DNA of 40,809 nt, taken from DSWT01 sp035415725 (lineage in GTDB: Bacteria; Chloroflexota; Anaerolineae; B4-G1; SLSP01). The position numbers and the translations under genes were made by a program. The notes under the pieces were generated by a model. It was not told where the DNA came from and made no database searches. It worked only from the letters and a program-made list of their open reading frames with translations. Of the stretch, positions 22,844 to 31,889 are shown piece by piece; the first letter of the stretch is position 1, and each line of letters begins with the position of its first letter. The stretch is from assembly GCA_035415725.1 (NCBI GenBank), contig DAOOGN010000027.1, forward strand, positions 1 to 40,809, in the 5' to 3' direction.

Positions 22844-24241
22844 ATGAAAATCACCTTTCTCGGCGGGGTCGGGACTGTCACCGGCTCAATGTACCTCATC
22901 CGCACCAACCGGCGCAACATTCTGCTGGAGTGTGGCCTGTATCAGGGCAAGCGCGACGAAGCCTATGCGCGCAATCGCAAGATCCCCGTCGATATCCGCC
23001 GCGTGGATGCCGTTGTCCTCTCTCACGCCCACATCGACCACTCCGGCAACTTGCCCAACCTGGTGAAATTGGGCTACGACGGCCCGATTTACACCACCCA
23101 CGCCACCCATGATCTATGCGGCGCCATGCTGCCCGATTCGGGGCGCATCCATGAATCCGATGTGGCATACGTAAATAAGAAGCGCATGCGCCAGGGCGAG
23201 CCGCCGATGCAACCGCTCTACACCGAAGCCGACGCCCTCCGTTCGTTGCACTACTTCGTCGGCGTGGGTTACAACCGGCCTATGGAAATCGCCCGCGGCA
23301 TCCACGTCACTTTTCTCGACGCCGGACATATTCTGGGCTCGGCGATGGTTCTCCTGGAAGCAGAAGAGCATGACCGCACGGTGCGGCTTATCTTCACCGG
23401 CGACCTGGGACAGCCCAAACTGCCCATCGTGCGCGATCCCGCGCCGATGCCGCCGGCCGATTATCTGATGATCGAGAGCACTTACGGCGACCGGGAACAT
23501 CCCCCCATCGAAGACATCCAGAGCCAAATGGCAGACATCGTCAATGCCGTTGTAGCGCGCGGCGGACGCATCATCATCCCCGCCTTTGCCGTCGGCCGTA
23601 CCCAGGACATCGTCTACGACCTGCACCAACTCATCCATGCCGGACGCATCCCCGAAATTCCCATCTATGTGGACAGTCCGCTGGCGGTCAATGCGACTGA
23701 AATCTTCCGGATGCACCCCGATTGCTACGATCGGGAAACGCGCGACTTCCTCGCTGCAAGCGGCGACCACGATCCCTTCGGTTTCTACCGGCTGCAATAC
23801 GTCCGCAGCGTCGAAGAGTCCAAGCAACTCAATGAGGCGGCGAATCCGCTGATTATCATCAGCGCTTCCGGGATGGCGGAGGCCGGGCGTGTCCAGCATC
23901 ACCTGAAACACGCCATTACCGATCCCAAGAACGCGGTGCTCATCACCGGCTGGCAGGCGCCATTCACGTTGGGACGGCGTATTGCCGACCGGGAGCCATA
24001 CGTCCACATCTTCGGCGAGGAGTTCGAACTCAAAGCCGAAGTCTACACGCTCTACGGCTACAGCGCCCACGCCGATCACACCGATCTGCTGAACTGGGCC
24101 AAGCCGCACGCCTCCACGATCAAAACCGCCTTCGTCGTCCACGGCGACCCCAAGCCCGCGCAAAATCTGGCTGATGGGTTGCAAGGACTAGGATATGGGA
24201 ATGTCATTGTCCCCCAGCGGGGGGAGAAATACGCCCTGTGA
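22844..24241 (+). CDS. Metallo-beta-lactamase/beta-CASP RNase (CPSF-like)
   Basis: This 465-residue protein starts MKITFLGGVGTVTGSMYLI. It has the zinc site SHAHIDHSGNLP (HxHxDH), further metal ligands in FLDAGHILGSAM and FTGDLG, the beta-CASP segment (IPAFAVGRTQDIV, then VDSPLAVNATEIF), SASGMAEAGRVQHHL, and the C-terminal YSAHADHTDLLNW. This is the bacterial YSH1/CPSF73-like ribonuclease family. ATG 22844 follows GAGAGG at a normal distance and was chosen over a longer frame that overlaps RNase D. It is probably in an operon with RNase D. Confidence 0.92.
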   Translation: MKITFLGGVGTVTGSMYLIRTNRRNILLECGLYQGKRDEAYARNRKIPVDIRRVDAVVLSHAHIDHSGNLPNLVKLGYDGPIYTTHATHDLCGAMLPDSGRIHESDVAYVNKKRMRQGEPPMQPLYTEADALRSLHYFVGVGYNRPMEIARGIHVTFLDAGHILGSAMVLLEAEEHDRTVRLIFTGDLGQPKLPIVRDPAPMPPADYLMIESTYGDREHPPIEDIQSQMADIVNAVVARGGRIIIPAFAVGRTQDIVYDLHQLIHAGRIPEIPIYVDSPLAVNATEIFRMHPDCYDRETRDFLAASGDHDPFGFYRLQYVRSVEESKQLNEAANPLIIISASGMAEAGRVQHHLKHAITDPKNAVLITGWQAPFTLGRRIADREPYVHIFGEEFELKAEVYTLYGYSAHADHTDLLNWAKPHASTIKTAFVVHGDPKPAQNLADGLQGLGYGNVIVPQRGEKYAL

Positions 24242-24284
24242 GGTATGAAATGGGTTGGGTGTATTTCATTGGCGATAAGATTCT

Positions 24285-25883
24285 GTGAACACATTCCGTA
24301 ACTCCCCACGCTGGATGTGGATAACCGGCATAGCGAGTGCGCTGCTCGCCGGAATCCTGTACTATCGCACGCTCCATCCGGGCGTCGGGCCATACCTGGA
24401 TTCGATCCAGTATCAGATCGTCACCCTGGTGATGGGCGTCTCGCACCCGCCGGGCTATCCGCTCTTCACCTGGCTCGGCGCCCTGTTCGTTCATGGGCTG
24501 CCTTTCAACAATCCCGCCTTCCGGCTCAACCTTCTCAGCGCGGTGACATCGGCGCTAACGGTGCTGTTGATCCAGCGCGTCAACTACAAACTCACGCACT
24601 CGGTTGTCATAGCGACGCTCGGCGCACTGCTGCTGGCCTTTGCCGTGCGCTTTTGGTATCAAGCCACCTACACCGAGTTATATCCGCTTTACAACACCTT
24701 CGTGGCCGCGGAATGGCTAGCGCTGCTCACTTTCATGGAAACAAAACACCCCCGTTATTACTTCATCAGCGCTGCGCTCTATGCCCTCAGCTTCGGCGTC
24801 AATGCGCCGGCCATTGTCCTGCTGCCGATGTGGCTGTGGGCCGTCCTCACCACCGATCATCGCATGCTGACCCGCCCCAAGAACTTCGCGCTGACCGCTC
24901 TCATCGTGCTCATCGCGGCGGCACAGTACCTCTACGTTCCGCTGCGCGCTTTCGCCGACCCGCCGGCGAAGTTCTGCAATTTCTGCCCTCAAACCTGGGC
25001 CGACGTTCCCGACTTCCTCAGCGGCAAGCGTTGGTGGGGCATCTCCTTCGGCCTGCCGAGGAAATACTGGCTTCAACGCTGGGCCGATTCCGGCTATCAA
25101 CTGATGCTGCAATTCTGGCCTATCGGGGTGATGGCCGGCGGGGTAGGACTGTGGAGCCTGTTCAAACGCCAGACCCGTGTCGCCGTCATGAGCTTGCTTG
25201 GGCTGGCCGGCGTGTGGTTCTTCGTCTCTACCTACAATGTGGTGGACTGGGATGACTTTATGACACCCGTCTACGTTTTCTTCGCGCCGTTGATCGCGGT
25301 GGGCATCCAGGAAGTCTGGACGTGGCTCAAGCCGCGCGTCAGTGCCTGGCGTCCGGCTCTCACGTCTGGCGTCAAAGCTGCCGGTATTCTGTTGATCGGG
25401 GTCTGGCTCGTGTTAGTCGTCCACAACAACTACCCCCTCGCGGATCAAAGCCACAAAACCGACTGGCACGCCTGGGCGCGCGACCTGTTGCCGCAATTCG
25501 AGGAAGGGGCATGGCTGCTCACCCCGCCCACCGCCACCGATGGCTTCGTCCAGACGTGGGTGCTGCGCTACATCTCATGGGCGGAAAACCTGCAGCCGGA
25601 GATGACCGTCGTCTACGTGCCCGGCGGGGAATTCGATCCGCCCGGCCCGCCGCCCGGCTACATCACCTGGAAGGAGGCCGAGCCGCACCTGCGTGAGCAT
25701 CCAGTCTACATCATCGAGCTGAACGACGAACGGGTGCAGCACTACGTCCTGCTTCCCATTCGCCGTGACGATGACTGGGCCATCGGCTATCGCGTCGTCG
25801 GCGAGCGTACCGCAAGCGGCGTCGTGCCGTGGGTAAGTCCAGAAGTCTGGGAGCCTATCCAGGACAAGGTGTTGATGCCGTGA
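24285..25883 (+). CDS. DUF2723-family multi-pass membrane protein (PMT-like)
   Basis: This 532-residue protein has about ten membrane helices. After the first helix it reads GVGPYLDSIQYQIVTLVMGV and SHPPGYPLFTWLGALF. The acidic Asp in the first loop followed by the HPPGYPL stretch is the hallmark of DUF2723, a family related to protein O-mannosyltransferases (GT-C fold). The C-terminal 130 residues are soluble and extracytoplasmic. It probably transfers a sugar from a lipid carrier or handles envelope glycans. GTG 24285 is the start. No clear Shine-Dalgarno is present; a -10-like TAAGAT lies only a few bases upstream, again suggesting a leaderless message. Confidence 0.85.
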   Translation: MNTFRNSPRWMWITGIASALLAGILYYRTLHPGVGPYLDSIQYQIVTLVMGVSHPPGYPLFTWLGALFVHGLPFNNPAFRLNLLSAVTSALTVLLIQRVNYKLTHSVVIATLGALLLAFAVRFWYQATYTELYPLYNTFVAAEWLALLTFMETKHPRYYFISAALYALSFGVNAPAIVLLPMWLWAVLTTDHRMLTRPKNFALTALIVLIAAAQYLYVPLRAFADPPAKFCNFCPQTWADVPDFLSGKRWWGISFGLPRKYWLQRWADSGYQLMLQFWPIGVMAGGVGLWSLFKRQTRVAVMSLLGLAGVWFFVSTYNVVDWDDFMTPVYVFFAPLIAVGIQEVWTWLKPRVSAWRPALTSGVKAAGILLIGVWLVLVVHNNYPLADQSHKTDWHAWARDLLPQFEEGAWLLTPPTATDGFVQTWVLRYISWAENLQPEMTVVYVPGGEFDPPGPPPGYITWKEAEPHLREHPVYIIELNDERVQHYVLLPIRRDDDWAIGYRVVGERTASGVVPWVSPEVWEPIQDKVLMP

Positions 25884-25929
25884 GACCTTGAAGGGGATAT
25901 GACCCATTCATTATGCTTGTGTTACCATT

Positions 25930-26051
25930 AGGGCTTACGCAAATTTCCGTTTGTAGTGACGGCTTCAGCCGTTCTTAGCTCCTAAGAGACGCCTGAAGGC
26001 GTCACTACAAATCCTCCGCCGCTTGATTCGAGCCAGGCTGGCGTAAGTCCT
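25930..26051. repeat. Repeat A, copy 1: 122-bp MITE-like element
   Basis: Inverted ends AGGGCTTACGC and GCGTAAGTCCT enclose a large fold-back: TTTGTAGTGACG (25950) pairs with CGTCACTACAAA (ending 26011). Within it are two small hairpins, GACGGCTTCAGCCGTT and GACGCCTGAAGGCGTC. It has no coding capacity. A full-length inverse copy is at 40505, a shortened copy at 31723, and a fragment at 33538. It fills most of the gap 25884-26072. Confidence 0.9.
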
Positions 26052-26072
26052 GACCATAATACTGTAGAATTT

Positions 26073-26912
26073 ATGACTTTTGACTCCAGACTGATGACTA
26101 ACGACTATCCCCTCGCCACCTGGCGGCTCATTCTCGAACCCCAGCCGCAAGACGGGGCGCTGAACATGGCGACCGACGAAGCACTGCTGCGGGAAGTGGC
26201 GGCGCGCCGTTCGCCGCCCACACTGCGGCTTTACGGCTGGGCGTCACCCGCGATGACGTTGGGGCGCGGGCAGCCGTTCGCCGACGCGAACGTGGCCGCG
26301 CTCCATGCCGACGGCATCACGTTGTTGAGACGCATGACCGGCGGCACCGCCGTCTTCCACGAGGATGAACTCTCGTATTCCATCGCCGTAACCAACGACG
26401 AACCACGGTTGAGCGGCAGCATCGTCGAGAGCTACCACGGTTTGAGCGCCGCTTTGCTCTACGCTCTGGAAAAGATCGGCCTGCGCAACGCCGAAGCCGG
26501 CGCCCATGTCGAACATCGCCGGGGGCCGCGCTCGCCCGTCTGCTTCAAGATTCCCTCCGCCTACGAGATCGTCGTGGGACGGCGCAAGTTGTGCGGCAGT
26601 GCGCAGATGCGTATCCAAGGCGGCATCCTCCAACACGGCACGCTGCCCCTCGACGGCGACATCGCCCGCGTCGGCGACTACCTGACCGCGTCCCCGTCCG
26701 CGGAGCAAATCCGCGCTCACGCCATAACCCTGCGCGAGGCGTTGGGGCACGCCGTCGCCTGGCGTGACGTGGCTGCAGCGCTCAGCGCCGGCCTGGCGAC
26801 AGTGCTCAACCTCGACCTGATCCCCGCTCCCCTCCGGCCTGACGAACATTGCCTGATCGCCCCACTCGTGACGGAAAAATACGCCAACCCCGCGTGGACG
26901 GAGAAGATTTGA
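26073..26912 (+). CDS. lipM: Octanoyltransferase LipM-like / lipoate-protein ligase A family
   Basis: This 279-residue protein has the lipoyl-ligase fold. RRMTGGTAVFH (86-96) is the substrate-binding motif. SPVCFKIPSAYEI carries a Cys at 157, and GRRKLCGSAQMR (169-180) includes the conserved Lys172. The Cys directly before the PSxYE stretch matches the catalytic Cys of the octanoyltransferase LipM, so I prefer octanoyl transfer to lipoate activation. It would attach octanoate to lipoyl domains or GcvH. Two starts are possible: ATG 26073, which is only 2 bases after a -10-like TAGAAT (26065), and ATG 26094 (MTNDYPLATW). The second may be the real one if the promoter call is right. Confidence 0.85.
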   Translation: MTFDSRLMTNDYPLATWRLILEPQPQDGALNMATDEALLREVAARRSPPTLRLYGWASPAMTLGRGQPFADANVAALHADGITLLRRMTGGTAVFHEDELSYSIAVTNDEPRLSGSIVESYHGLSAALLYALEKIGLRNAEAGAHVEHRRGPRSPVCFKIPSAYEIVVGRRKLCGSAQMRIQGGILQHGTLPLDGDIARVGDYLTASPSAEQIRAHAITLREALGHAVAWRDVAAALSAGLATVLNLDLIPAPLRPDEHCLIAPLVTEKYANPAWTEKI

Positions 26913-26980
26913 GAATTGGAAATTGGGTGATTAAAAATTGGGTGATTGGAGATAGAGAGATCGAGGGAACTGAGGATGCT

Positions 26981-27265
26981 ATGATCATCGGTGCATGCAC
27001 ACTCCATTTATACCTGCCCGGCGTGCTCTCGCTGAAGGAGAAACGCGGGCTGCTCAAGCCGCTGCTCCATCAACTGCGCCGCCGTTTCGATGTCGCCGCT
27101 GCCGAAGTGGGCCACAACGATACCTGGCAGACGGCGGATATCGCCATCGTCGCCGTGGCGAGCGATGCGGGTCACATCTACACCGTCCTCGAAAAAGCCG
27201 TCCACTGGATCGAGGCAGAATACCGCGCCGCCGAAGTGCTGGACTGGAACGTCGAACTGCGGTAG
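26981..27265 (+). CDS. DUF503 family protein (YlxP-like)
   Basis: This 94-residue protein matches DUF503: MIIGACTLHLYLPGVLSLKEKR at the start, then a pair of alternating helices and strands, with VAAAEVGHNDTWQTADIAIVAVA in the middle. Members are small dimeric proteins often encoded near infB/rbfA; their function is not settled. ATG 26981 follows GAGG by 5 bases. The gap after the LipM-like gene (26913-26980) is simple repeat sequence (AATTGGGTGATT units). The next gene starts 9 bases after the stop. Confidence 0.9.
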   Translation: MIIGACTLHLYLPGVLSLKEKRGLLKPLLHQLRRRFDVAAAEVGHNDTWQTADIAIVAVASDAGHIYTVLEKAVHWIEAEYRAAEVLDWNVELR

Positions 27266-27274
27266 GCCGTCCCG

Positions 27275-29518
27275 ATGCGCCATTCCTCATTTCACCCCTC
27301 TCCTTCACTCCCCCATTCCCCCCTTTTCCGCCTCGCTCTCCTTCTGGCCTTGTTCTTCATCCTGGGAATCACCTATGCCTTGACCACCCCGCTCTTCGAG
27401 AATCCCGACGAATCCTCGCACCTTCAGGTCATCCGCTATTTTGCCACGGAACACCGCCTCTATGCGCCGGTCACGCCGACGCTACACGTCGTCACCGGCG
27501 CGGACATGGCGACGGCGCTACGCCCTCACACGCCGCCGCGTTATTACACGCCGCCGCTCTATCACCTCGTTGCCGCCGTCATTGTCGGCCCCATTGGGAT
27601 GGATGACCTTGACAGGCGCCTCATCCCTAACCCCGCCTGGGAGGCCGGCTGGTCGCCGCAGCGCAACGCCGATCCCTGGAACAAGAACGTCTACGTCCAC
27701 TTGCCCGGCGAGACGTGGAACGACAGCGCCACGTTCCGCACCGTGCTGATCCTGCGGCTGTGCTCACTGGGGCTGAGTCTCGTGACCATCGCCTGTACCT
27801 ATCACATCGCCCGACTGCTCCGCCCCGCGAGGCCCGGCTTTGCGCTCGGCGCAGCGGCGTGTGTGGCCCTGAATCCGCAGTTTATCGCCCTCTCTGCCGG
27901 TGTGACCAACGACCCGCTGCTCATCGCCATAGCCAGTCTCACGGTGCTACTGGCGCTGCGGTGGATGCAGACAGGGGCTTCCCGGTCACGCTGGGCCGCA
28001 CTCGGCGCGCTCGTGGGCCTCGGCTTGCTCACCAAACAAAGTGCATTCCTCTTGCTGCCGGTGGGCGGTCTGGCTATTGTCGGTCAGACGCCACCGGGCC
28101 GGCCTTTTCGCCGGAAGAAAATCTTCACCGATGGCGGTGCGTTTGTCGGGATGGCGCTACTCGTCGGCGGTGGCTGGTACATCCGCAATGCACTGCTCTA
28201 CGGCGATCTGTTGGGCATGCAACCTCATTTCGCCAGCCAGACGCCGCTGCAAAGCTTTGGTTGGCGCGAGGTACGGGCGATTTTTGAGACGTACTGGGGT
28301 GGCTTTGGCTGGGCACTGCTCTCGCTGCCGGACTGGGTTTACAGCGTCATTGGTGGGATGGTGGCCCTCGCGGCGGTGGGGATCGCACGGTCGCTGTGGC
28401 GCGGGGAGTGGCGTCATCTCAAGCCACCGGCATGGCGCAGTTGGGGTCTGCTAGGCACTCTGCTGCTGTTGAACGGATTCTCGCTCGTCCGCTGGGCCAG
28501 CGCCACAGGCGCGCCCTACGGGCGACTGCTCTTTCCGAGCAGTGTCGCCATCGGTGTACTGCTGGCATGGGGATGGGAGCAGTGGCAAGGCGTTGGCCTT
28601 CATCTCAGTACAGGGGGCCTGGCCGTGTTAGCGACGCTCACCCCGTGGCTACTGCTCCAGCCGGCTTTTGCTACGCCCCTCTATACCGGCGACATCCCTC
28701 GAACCGCCACGCCGGTGAATGTTTCATGGGGCGACGCCATCACGATGCTGGCTTACGCGGCACCGCCCCGCGACCTGCATCCCGGCGACGTGCTGCCGGT
28801 CACCCTCTACTGGCAGGCCGAGGAGGCGCCGGCTCAACGTTACAACGCGTGGGTCCAATTCAGCCCCCAGGATCCGACACAGCGCATCGCCGAAAGCAAT
28901 CGCTGGCTCGGCGGAACGCTGTATCCAAGCACTTTCTGGCGCGCCGGCGACACCGTCCGGGAAAGCTATCTCTTGCAAATTCCTCCCGATACGCCCGTGC
29001 CGGGATTGTACTGGGTGCGTCTGGGACTGCTAGATGAGGCCGGCGCACGGGTCACGGGCGAGAATGGGGCGGATATGCTCAGCCGGGGGCCATGGCGTAT
29101 CCGTGCGAAAAGTGCGCCCCCACCGCCGACTTACCGGCTCGACTATGCTGTCGGCGAGTCCATCACCTTGCGCGGCTACGACGTAGCGCTGCGTGACAGT
29201 TTGACGATCACCTTGACCTGGGCCGCCAGGATGGCGCCGCCGCAGGATTACAACGTGTTTGTCCACCTGGTCGACGCCGCCGGTAACATCCTGACCCAGC
29301 ACGATGGCCCGCCCAACGAGGGGTGCTATCCTACTATGTGGTGGCTACCCGGCGACGTCAGTGTCGACGTACACACACTGCCGCTGGCTACTTCCCTGCC
29401 CCCAACAGCGTATCTCCGCGTGGGGATGTACGACCCCGCCACCCTCACCCGCCTGCCCATCACCGATGCTCACGGCGCGCGTCTCCCCGACGACCTCATT
29501 ACCCTTCCACTCCCTTGA
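27275..29518 (+). CDS. Large DUF2142-like membrane protein with C-terminal beta-domain
   Basis: This 747-residue protein has about 11 membrane helices. After the first helix it reads TTPLFENPDESSHLQVIRYF, an acidic DE pair followed by His in the first loop, as in GT-C glycosyltransferases and DUF2142 proteins. NPQFIALSAGVTNDPLLI is another family landmark. The last about 230 residues are extracytoplasmic beta-rich repeats (VTLYWQAEEAPAQRYNAWVQ and ITLTWAARMAPPQDYNVFVH), a pair of similar domains. Such proteins are common in Chloroflexota and probably transfer lipid-linked sugars, but the substrate is unknown. ATG 27275 lies 9 bases after the DUF503 stop, so the two genes are probably cotranscribed. 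Confidence 0.8.
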   Translation: MRHSSFHPSPSLPHSPLFRLALLLALFFILGITYALTTPLFENPDESSHLQVIRYFATEHRLYAPVTPTLHVVTGADMATALRPHTPPRYYTPPLYHLVAAVIVGPIGMDDLDRRLIPNPAWEAGWSPQRNADPWNKNVYVHLPGETWNDSATFRTVLILRLCSLGLSLVTIACTYHIARLLRPARPGFALGAAACVALNPQFIALSAGVTNDPLLIAIASLTVLLALRWMQTGASRSRWAALGALVGLGLLTKQSAFLLLPVGGLAIVGQTPPGRPFRRKKIFTDGGAFVGMALLVGGGWYIRNALLYGDLLGMQPHFASQTPLQSFGWREVRAIFETYWGGFGWALLSLPDWVYSVIGGMVALAAVGIARSLWRGEWRHLKPPAWRSWGLLGTLLLLNGFSLVRWASATGAPYGRLLFPSSVAIGVLLAWGWEQWQGVGLHLSTGGLAVLATLTPWLLLQPAFATPLYTGDIPRTATPVNVSWGDAITMLAYAAPPRDLHPGDVLPVTLYWQAEEAPAQRYNAWVQFSPQDPTQRIAESNRWLGGTLYPSTFWRAGDTVRESYLLQIPPDTPVPGLYWVRLGLLDEAGARVTGENGADMLSRGPWRIRAKSAPPPPTYRLDYAVGESITLRGYDVALRDSLTITLTWAARMAPPQDYNVFVHLVDAAGNILTQHDGPPNEGCYPTMWWLPGDVSVDVHTLPLATSLPPTAYLRVGMYDPATLTRLPITDAHGARLPDDLITLPLP

Positions 29519-29760
29519 AAATAGTCTTATAGTCGTTAGTCTTATAGTCGGATAGCCATTTTCGTGCTTGCATGGTGTGTGCCAGCCCATGACGTCTCCT
29601 GTGAAAACAATGATCCGTCAGCAGTTATAAGCTCAATATCGAGAGCCGCTCATCCTGCAACCTTCCATTTACCAAATCTTCAATCCTCCAATCTTCAATC
29701 ATCCAATCTTCAATCATCCAATCTCCAATCATCCAATCTCCAATCCCTTCGATTCCTCTC
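29519..29760. repeat. Simple-sequence arrays before dnaG
   Basis: Two arrays fill this gap. The first has two near-identical TAGTCTTATAGTCG units at about 29522. The second has several 14-base units of the form CAATCTTCAATCATC and CAATCTCCAATCATC at about 29678-29748. The units abut without spacers, so this is not a CRISPR array. Similar units occur at 16030, 26915, 36246 and 36914. Confidence 0.75.
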
Positions 29761-29788
29761 TTGCCTTTCCATGTTACCTGAGTACAAT
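29761..29788 (+). promoter_or_regulatory. Promoter of dnaG, leaderless
   Basis: TTGCCT (29761-29766) and TACAAT (29783-29788) are separated by 16 bases. The predicted start of transcription coincides with the ATG at 29796, and there is no Shine-Dalgarno sequence, so the dnaG mRNA is probably leaderless. Confidence 0.5.
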
Positions 29789-29795
29789 ACGTTCT

Positions 29796-31640
29796 ATGAG
29801 CGTTGTGGATGAAGTCAAGGAAAGACTGGATATTGCCGAGGTCATCGGGCAGCACGTCCACCTGCAAAAATCCGGGCGTTATTGGAAGGGGCTGTGCCCG
29901 TTCCATACAGAAAAGACGCCGTCGTTCTACGTCTTCCCCGATAATCAACGCTGGCATTGTTTCGGCTGCAACAAAGGGGGCGACATCTTCAATTTCGTGA
30001 TGGACTTCGAGGGGCTGGACTTTCGCACGGCACTGGAGGAACTGGCCCGTCGCGCCGGCGTGGAACTTCAGCCCCGCACTCCCGAACAGGTGGAGGCCGA
30101 GACCGAAGCGGAACGGTTGCGCACGCTGATGGAGACTGCCGCCTCCTATTACCACACGTTACTGCTCACCGCCCCGCAGGCGGCTCACGCGCGCCTTTAC
30201 CTTGAAAAGCGCGGCTTTACCCAAGAGACCATCGACACTTTCCAATTGGGCTACAGCCTTAACGAATGGGACGCCGCTCGCACCTATCTGTTGGGCAAAG
30301 GATTCAGCGTCGAAGAGCAGATCAAAGCGGGGATGCTCGTGGAAAAAGAAGGCGGCGGCACTTACGACCGCTTTCGTGACCGGCTGATGATCCCTATCGG
30401 CGACCGGCGAGGGCGGGTGATCGCCTTTGGCGGACGGGTTTTGAATCCTGAAGACCAACCCAAGTACATGAACTCGCCGCAGACTGTGCTGTTTGACAAG
30501 AGCGCCGTGCTTTTCGGCTACCATCACGCCAGCCAGGCCATCCGTGCCGCAGACGCGGCGATCATCGTTGAGGGCTACATGGACGTGATGATCCCTCACC
30601 AGGCCGGTTACAAGAACGTCGTTGCCCCGATGGGCACGGCGCTTACCGAAGCGCATCTGCAACAGTTGCAGCGTCTCACCAGGTGCTTCATCCTGGCGCT
30701 GGACCCCGATGCAGCGGGGATTCACGGCACGTTGCAAGGATTGGAGACGGCACGCCAGACGCTGGACCGCGAGTGGGAAGCCGTTTTCGACCCCCACGGG
30801 CTGGTGGGCGTCGAAGGACGGCTCAAAGCGGACATTCGCGTCATCACTTTGCCGGGAGGATTGGACCCCGATGAACTGATCCTGGAGAATCCCGCCCGTT
30901 GGGAAAAGCTGGTCGCCACAGCGCAGCCGGTCGTGCGTTTCTACTTTGACCAACTGTTGAAACAGGAGGACTCCCACGAACCGAAAGGCAAAGCGCGTAT
31001 CGTGGACGCGATGCTCCCCCTCCTCAGCGACATCGCCGATAGTGTGGAGCGCGAAGCCTACGTTCAGGAGATAGCCTTGCGCCTGGGGTTGGACGCACGC
31101 GGGCTGTTGGACCGGCTACGGGTGCGTGAGCGCGCCCGAGTGGTGCGCCGTCAGGCCGCCGTCAAAACAACCGGGCGGACAATGCCTTCCGGCGATTTGG
31201 AGGCGTATGCCATGACGATCTTAATCCGCTATCCCGAAATTCTGGCGCACGCCAATACGCAACTGGCCGAGGCACAACTCGAACCGATCGATGATAATGA
31301 TTTCTCCGGCATTTACCGGCTGATATGGTCGGCCTGGCTGGAATTGGGTGCGCATCCCGAGCTGGAACTAAGCGACATCCTGCCACCGGACCTTCTGGAA
31401 CAGGTTCGCATGTGGATCGCTGCACCCCTGCCTGAAATGCCGCCGGATCAGTGGCAACGCGATATGGTCCGCACCATTCTGCGGCTGCGGGAAAAAAAGC
31501 TGCGCGATATATCGAAACACACGCAAAGTCTAGTCGCAGAAGCGCAGGTCGAAGGGGACCTGAAAGCAGAACGTTATCTTACCACACTGCAAGGTCTCTC
31601 GGCGGCGCTGTGCCGGGTTCAACAAGCACTGAGTCGGTGA
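29796..31640 (+). CDS. dnaG: DNA primase
   Basis: This 614-residue primase has the N-terminal CHC2 zinc finger (CPFHTEKTPSFYV then HCFGCNKGGD, residues about 34-64). The RNA polymerase-like domain with TOPRIM follows: AAIIVEGYMDVM carries the catalytic Glu and ALDPDAAG the DxD. The C-terminal helical region would bind the replicative helicase. It synthesises RNA primers for replication. Length is normal (about 600). It lies directly before the primary sigma factor gene, the dnaG-rpoD pairing of the macromolecular synthesis operon found across bacteria. Confidence 0.96.
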   Translation: MSVVDEVKERLDIAEVIGQHVHLQKSGRYWKGLCPFHTEKTPSFYVFPDNQRWHCFGCNKGGDIFNFVMDFEGLDFRTALEELARRAGVELQPRTPEQVEAETEAERLRTLMETAASYYHTLLLTAPQAAHARLYLEKRGFTQETIDTFQLGYSLNEWDAARTYLLGKGFSVEEQIKAGMLVEKEGGGTYDRFRDRLMIPIGDRRGRVIAFGGRVLNPEDQPKYMNSPQTVLFDKSAVLFGYHHASQAIRAADAAIIVEGYMDVMIPHQAGYKNVVAPMGTALTEAHLQQLQRLTRCFILALDPDAAGIHGTLQGLETARQTLDREWEAVFDPHGLVGVEGRLKADIRVITLPGGLDPDELILENPARWEKLVATAQPVVRFYFDQLLKQEDSHEPKGKARIVDAMLPLLSDIADSVEREAYVQEIALRLGLDARGLLDRLRVRERARVVRRQAAVKTTGRTMPSGDLEAYAMTILIRYPEILAHANTQLAEAQLEPIDDNDFSGIYRLIWSAWLELGAHPELELSDILPPDLLEQVRMWIAAPLPEMPPDQWQRDMVRTILRLREKKLRDISKHTQSLVAEAQVEGDLKAERYLTTLQGLSAALCRVQQALSR

Positions 31641-31650
31641 TTTCTATGCT

Positions 31651-31858
31651 TCTCTGGGACTTGGCCTGGTGATGGAGAAACGGCTTTAGTTTTTGCCACG
31701 GGCGGCACTGATTTTTTATACTAGGACTTACGCAAGAGACGCCTGAAGGCGTCACTACAAATCCTCCGCCGCTTGATTCGAGCCAGGCTGGCGTAAGTCC
31801 TGATACTTTGCGTGTCAATCCGTGGCCGGTTTCTTATTGCGACCCCACGAGAAGAACC
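31651..31858. repeat. Repeat B, copy 2, interrupted by repeat A
   Basis: The sequence from TTCTCTGGGAC to GAAGAACC matches copies 1 and 3, but a 79-base A element is inserted at 31723-31801. Flanking ATACT on both sides looks like a 5-base target duplication. It occupies nearly the entire 249-base gap between dnaG and rpoD. Confidence 0.8.
31723..31801. repeat. Repeat A, copy 2: shortened 79-bp form inside repeat B
   Basis: It has the same ends as copy 1 (AGGACTTACGC and GCGTAAGTCCT), but the segment with the first small hairpin is missing, so the sequence joins ACGCAA directly to GAGACGCC. Its insertion splits a repeat B copy. Confidence 0.85.
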
Positions 31859-31889
31859 ATTTCTATATTGTTTGGGTGAGGAGGAGTGA

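Noticed and set aside
23114..24184. Open frame of 356 codons on the minus strand
   Set aside because: It mirrors the beta-CASP RNase and contains no domain.
29678..29748. Regular short repeats before dnaG resembling a CRISPR array
   Set aside because: Units of about 14 bases abut each other without spacers, and no cas gene is present. It is a simple-sequence array.
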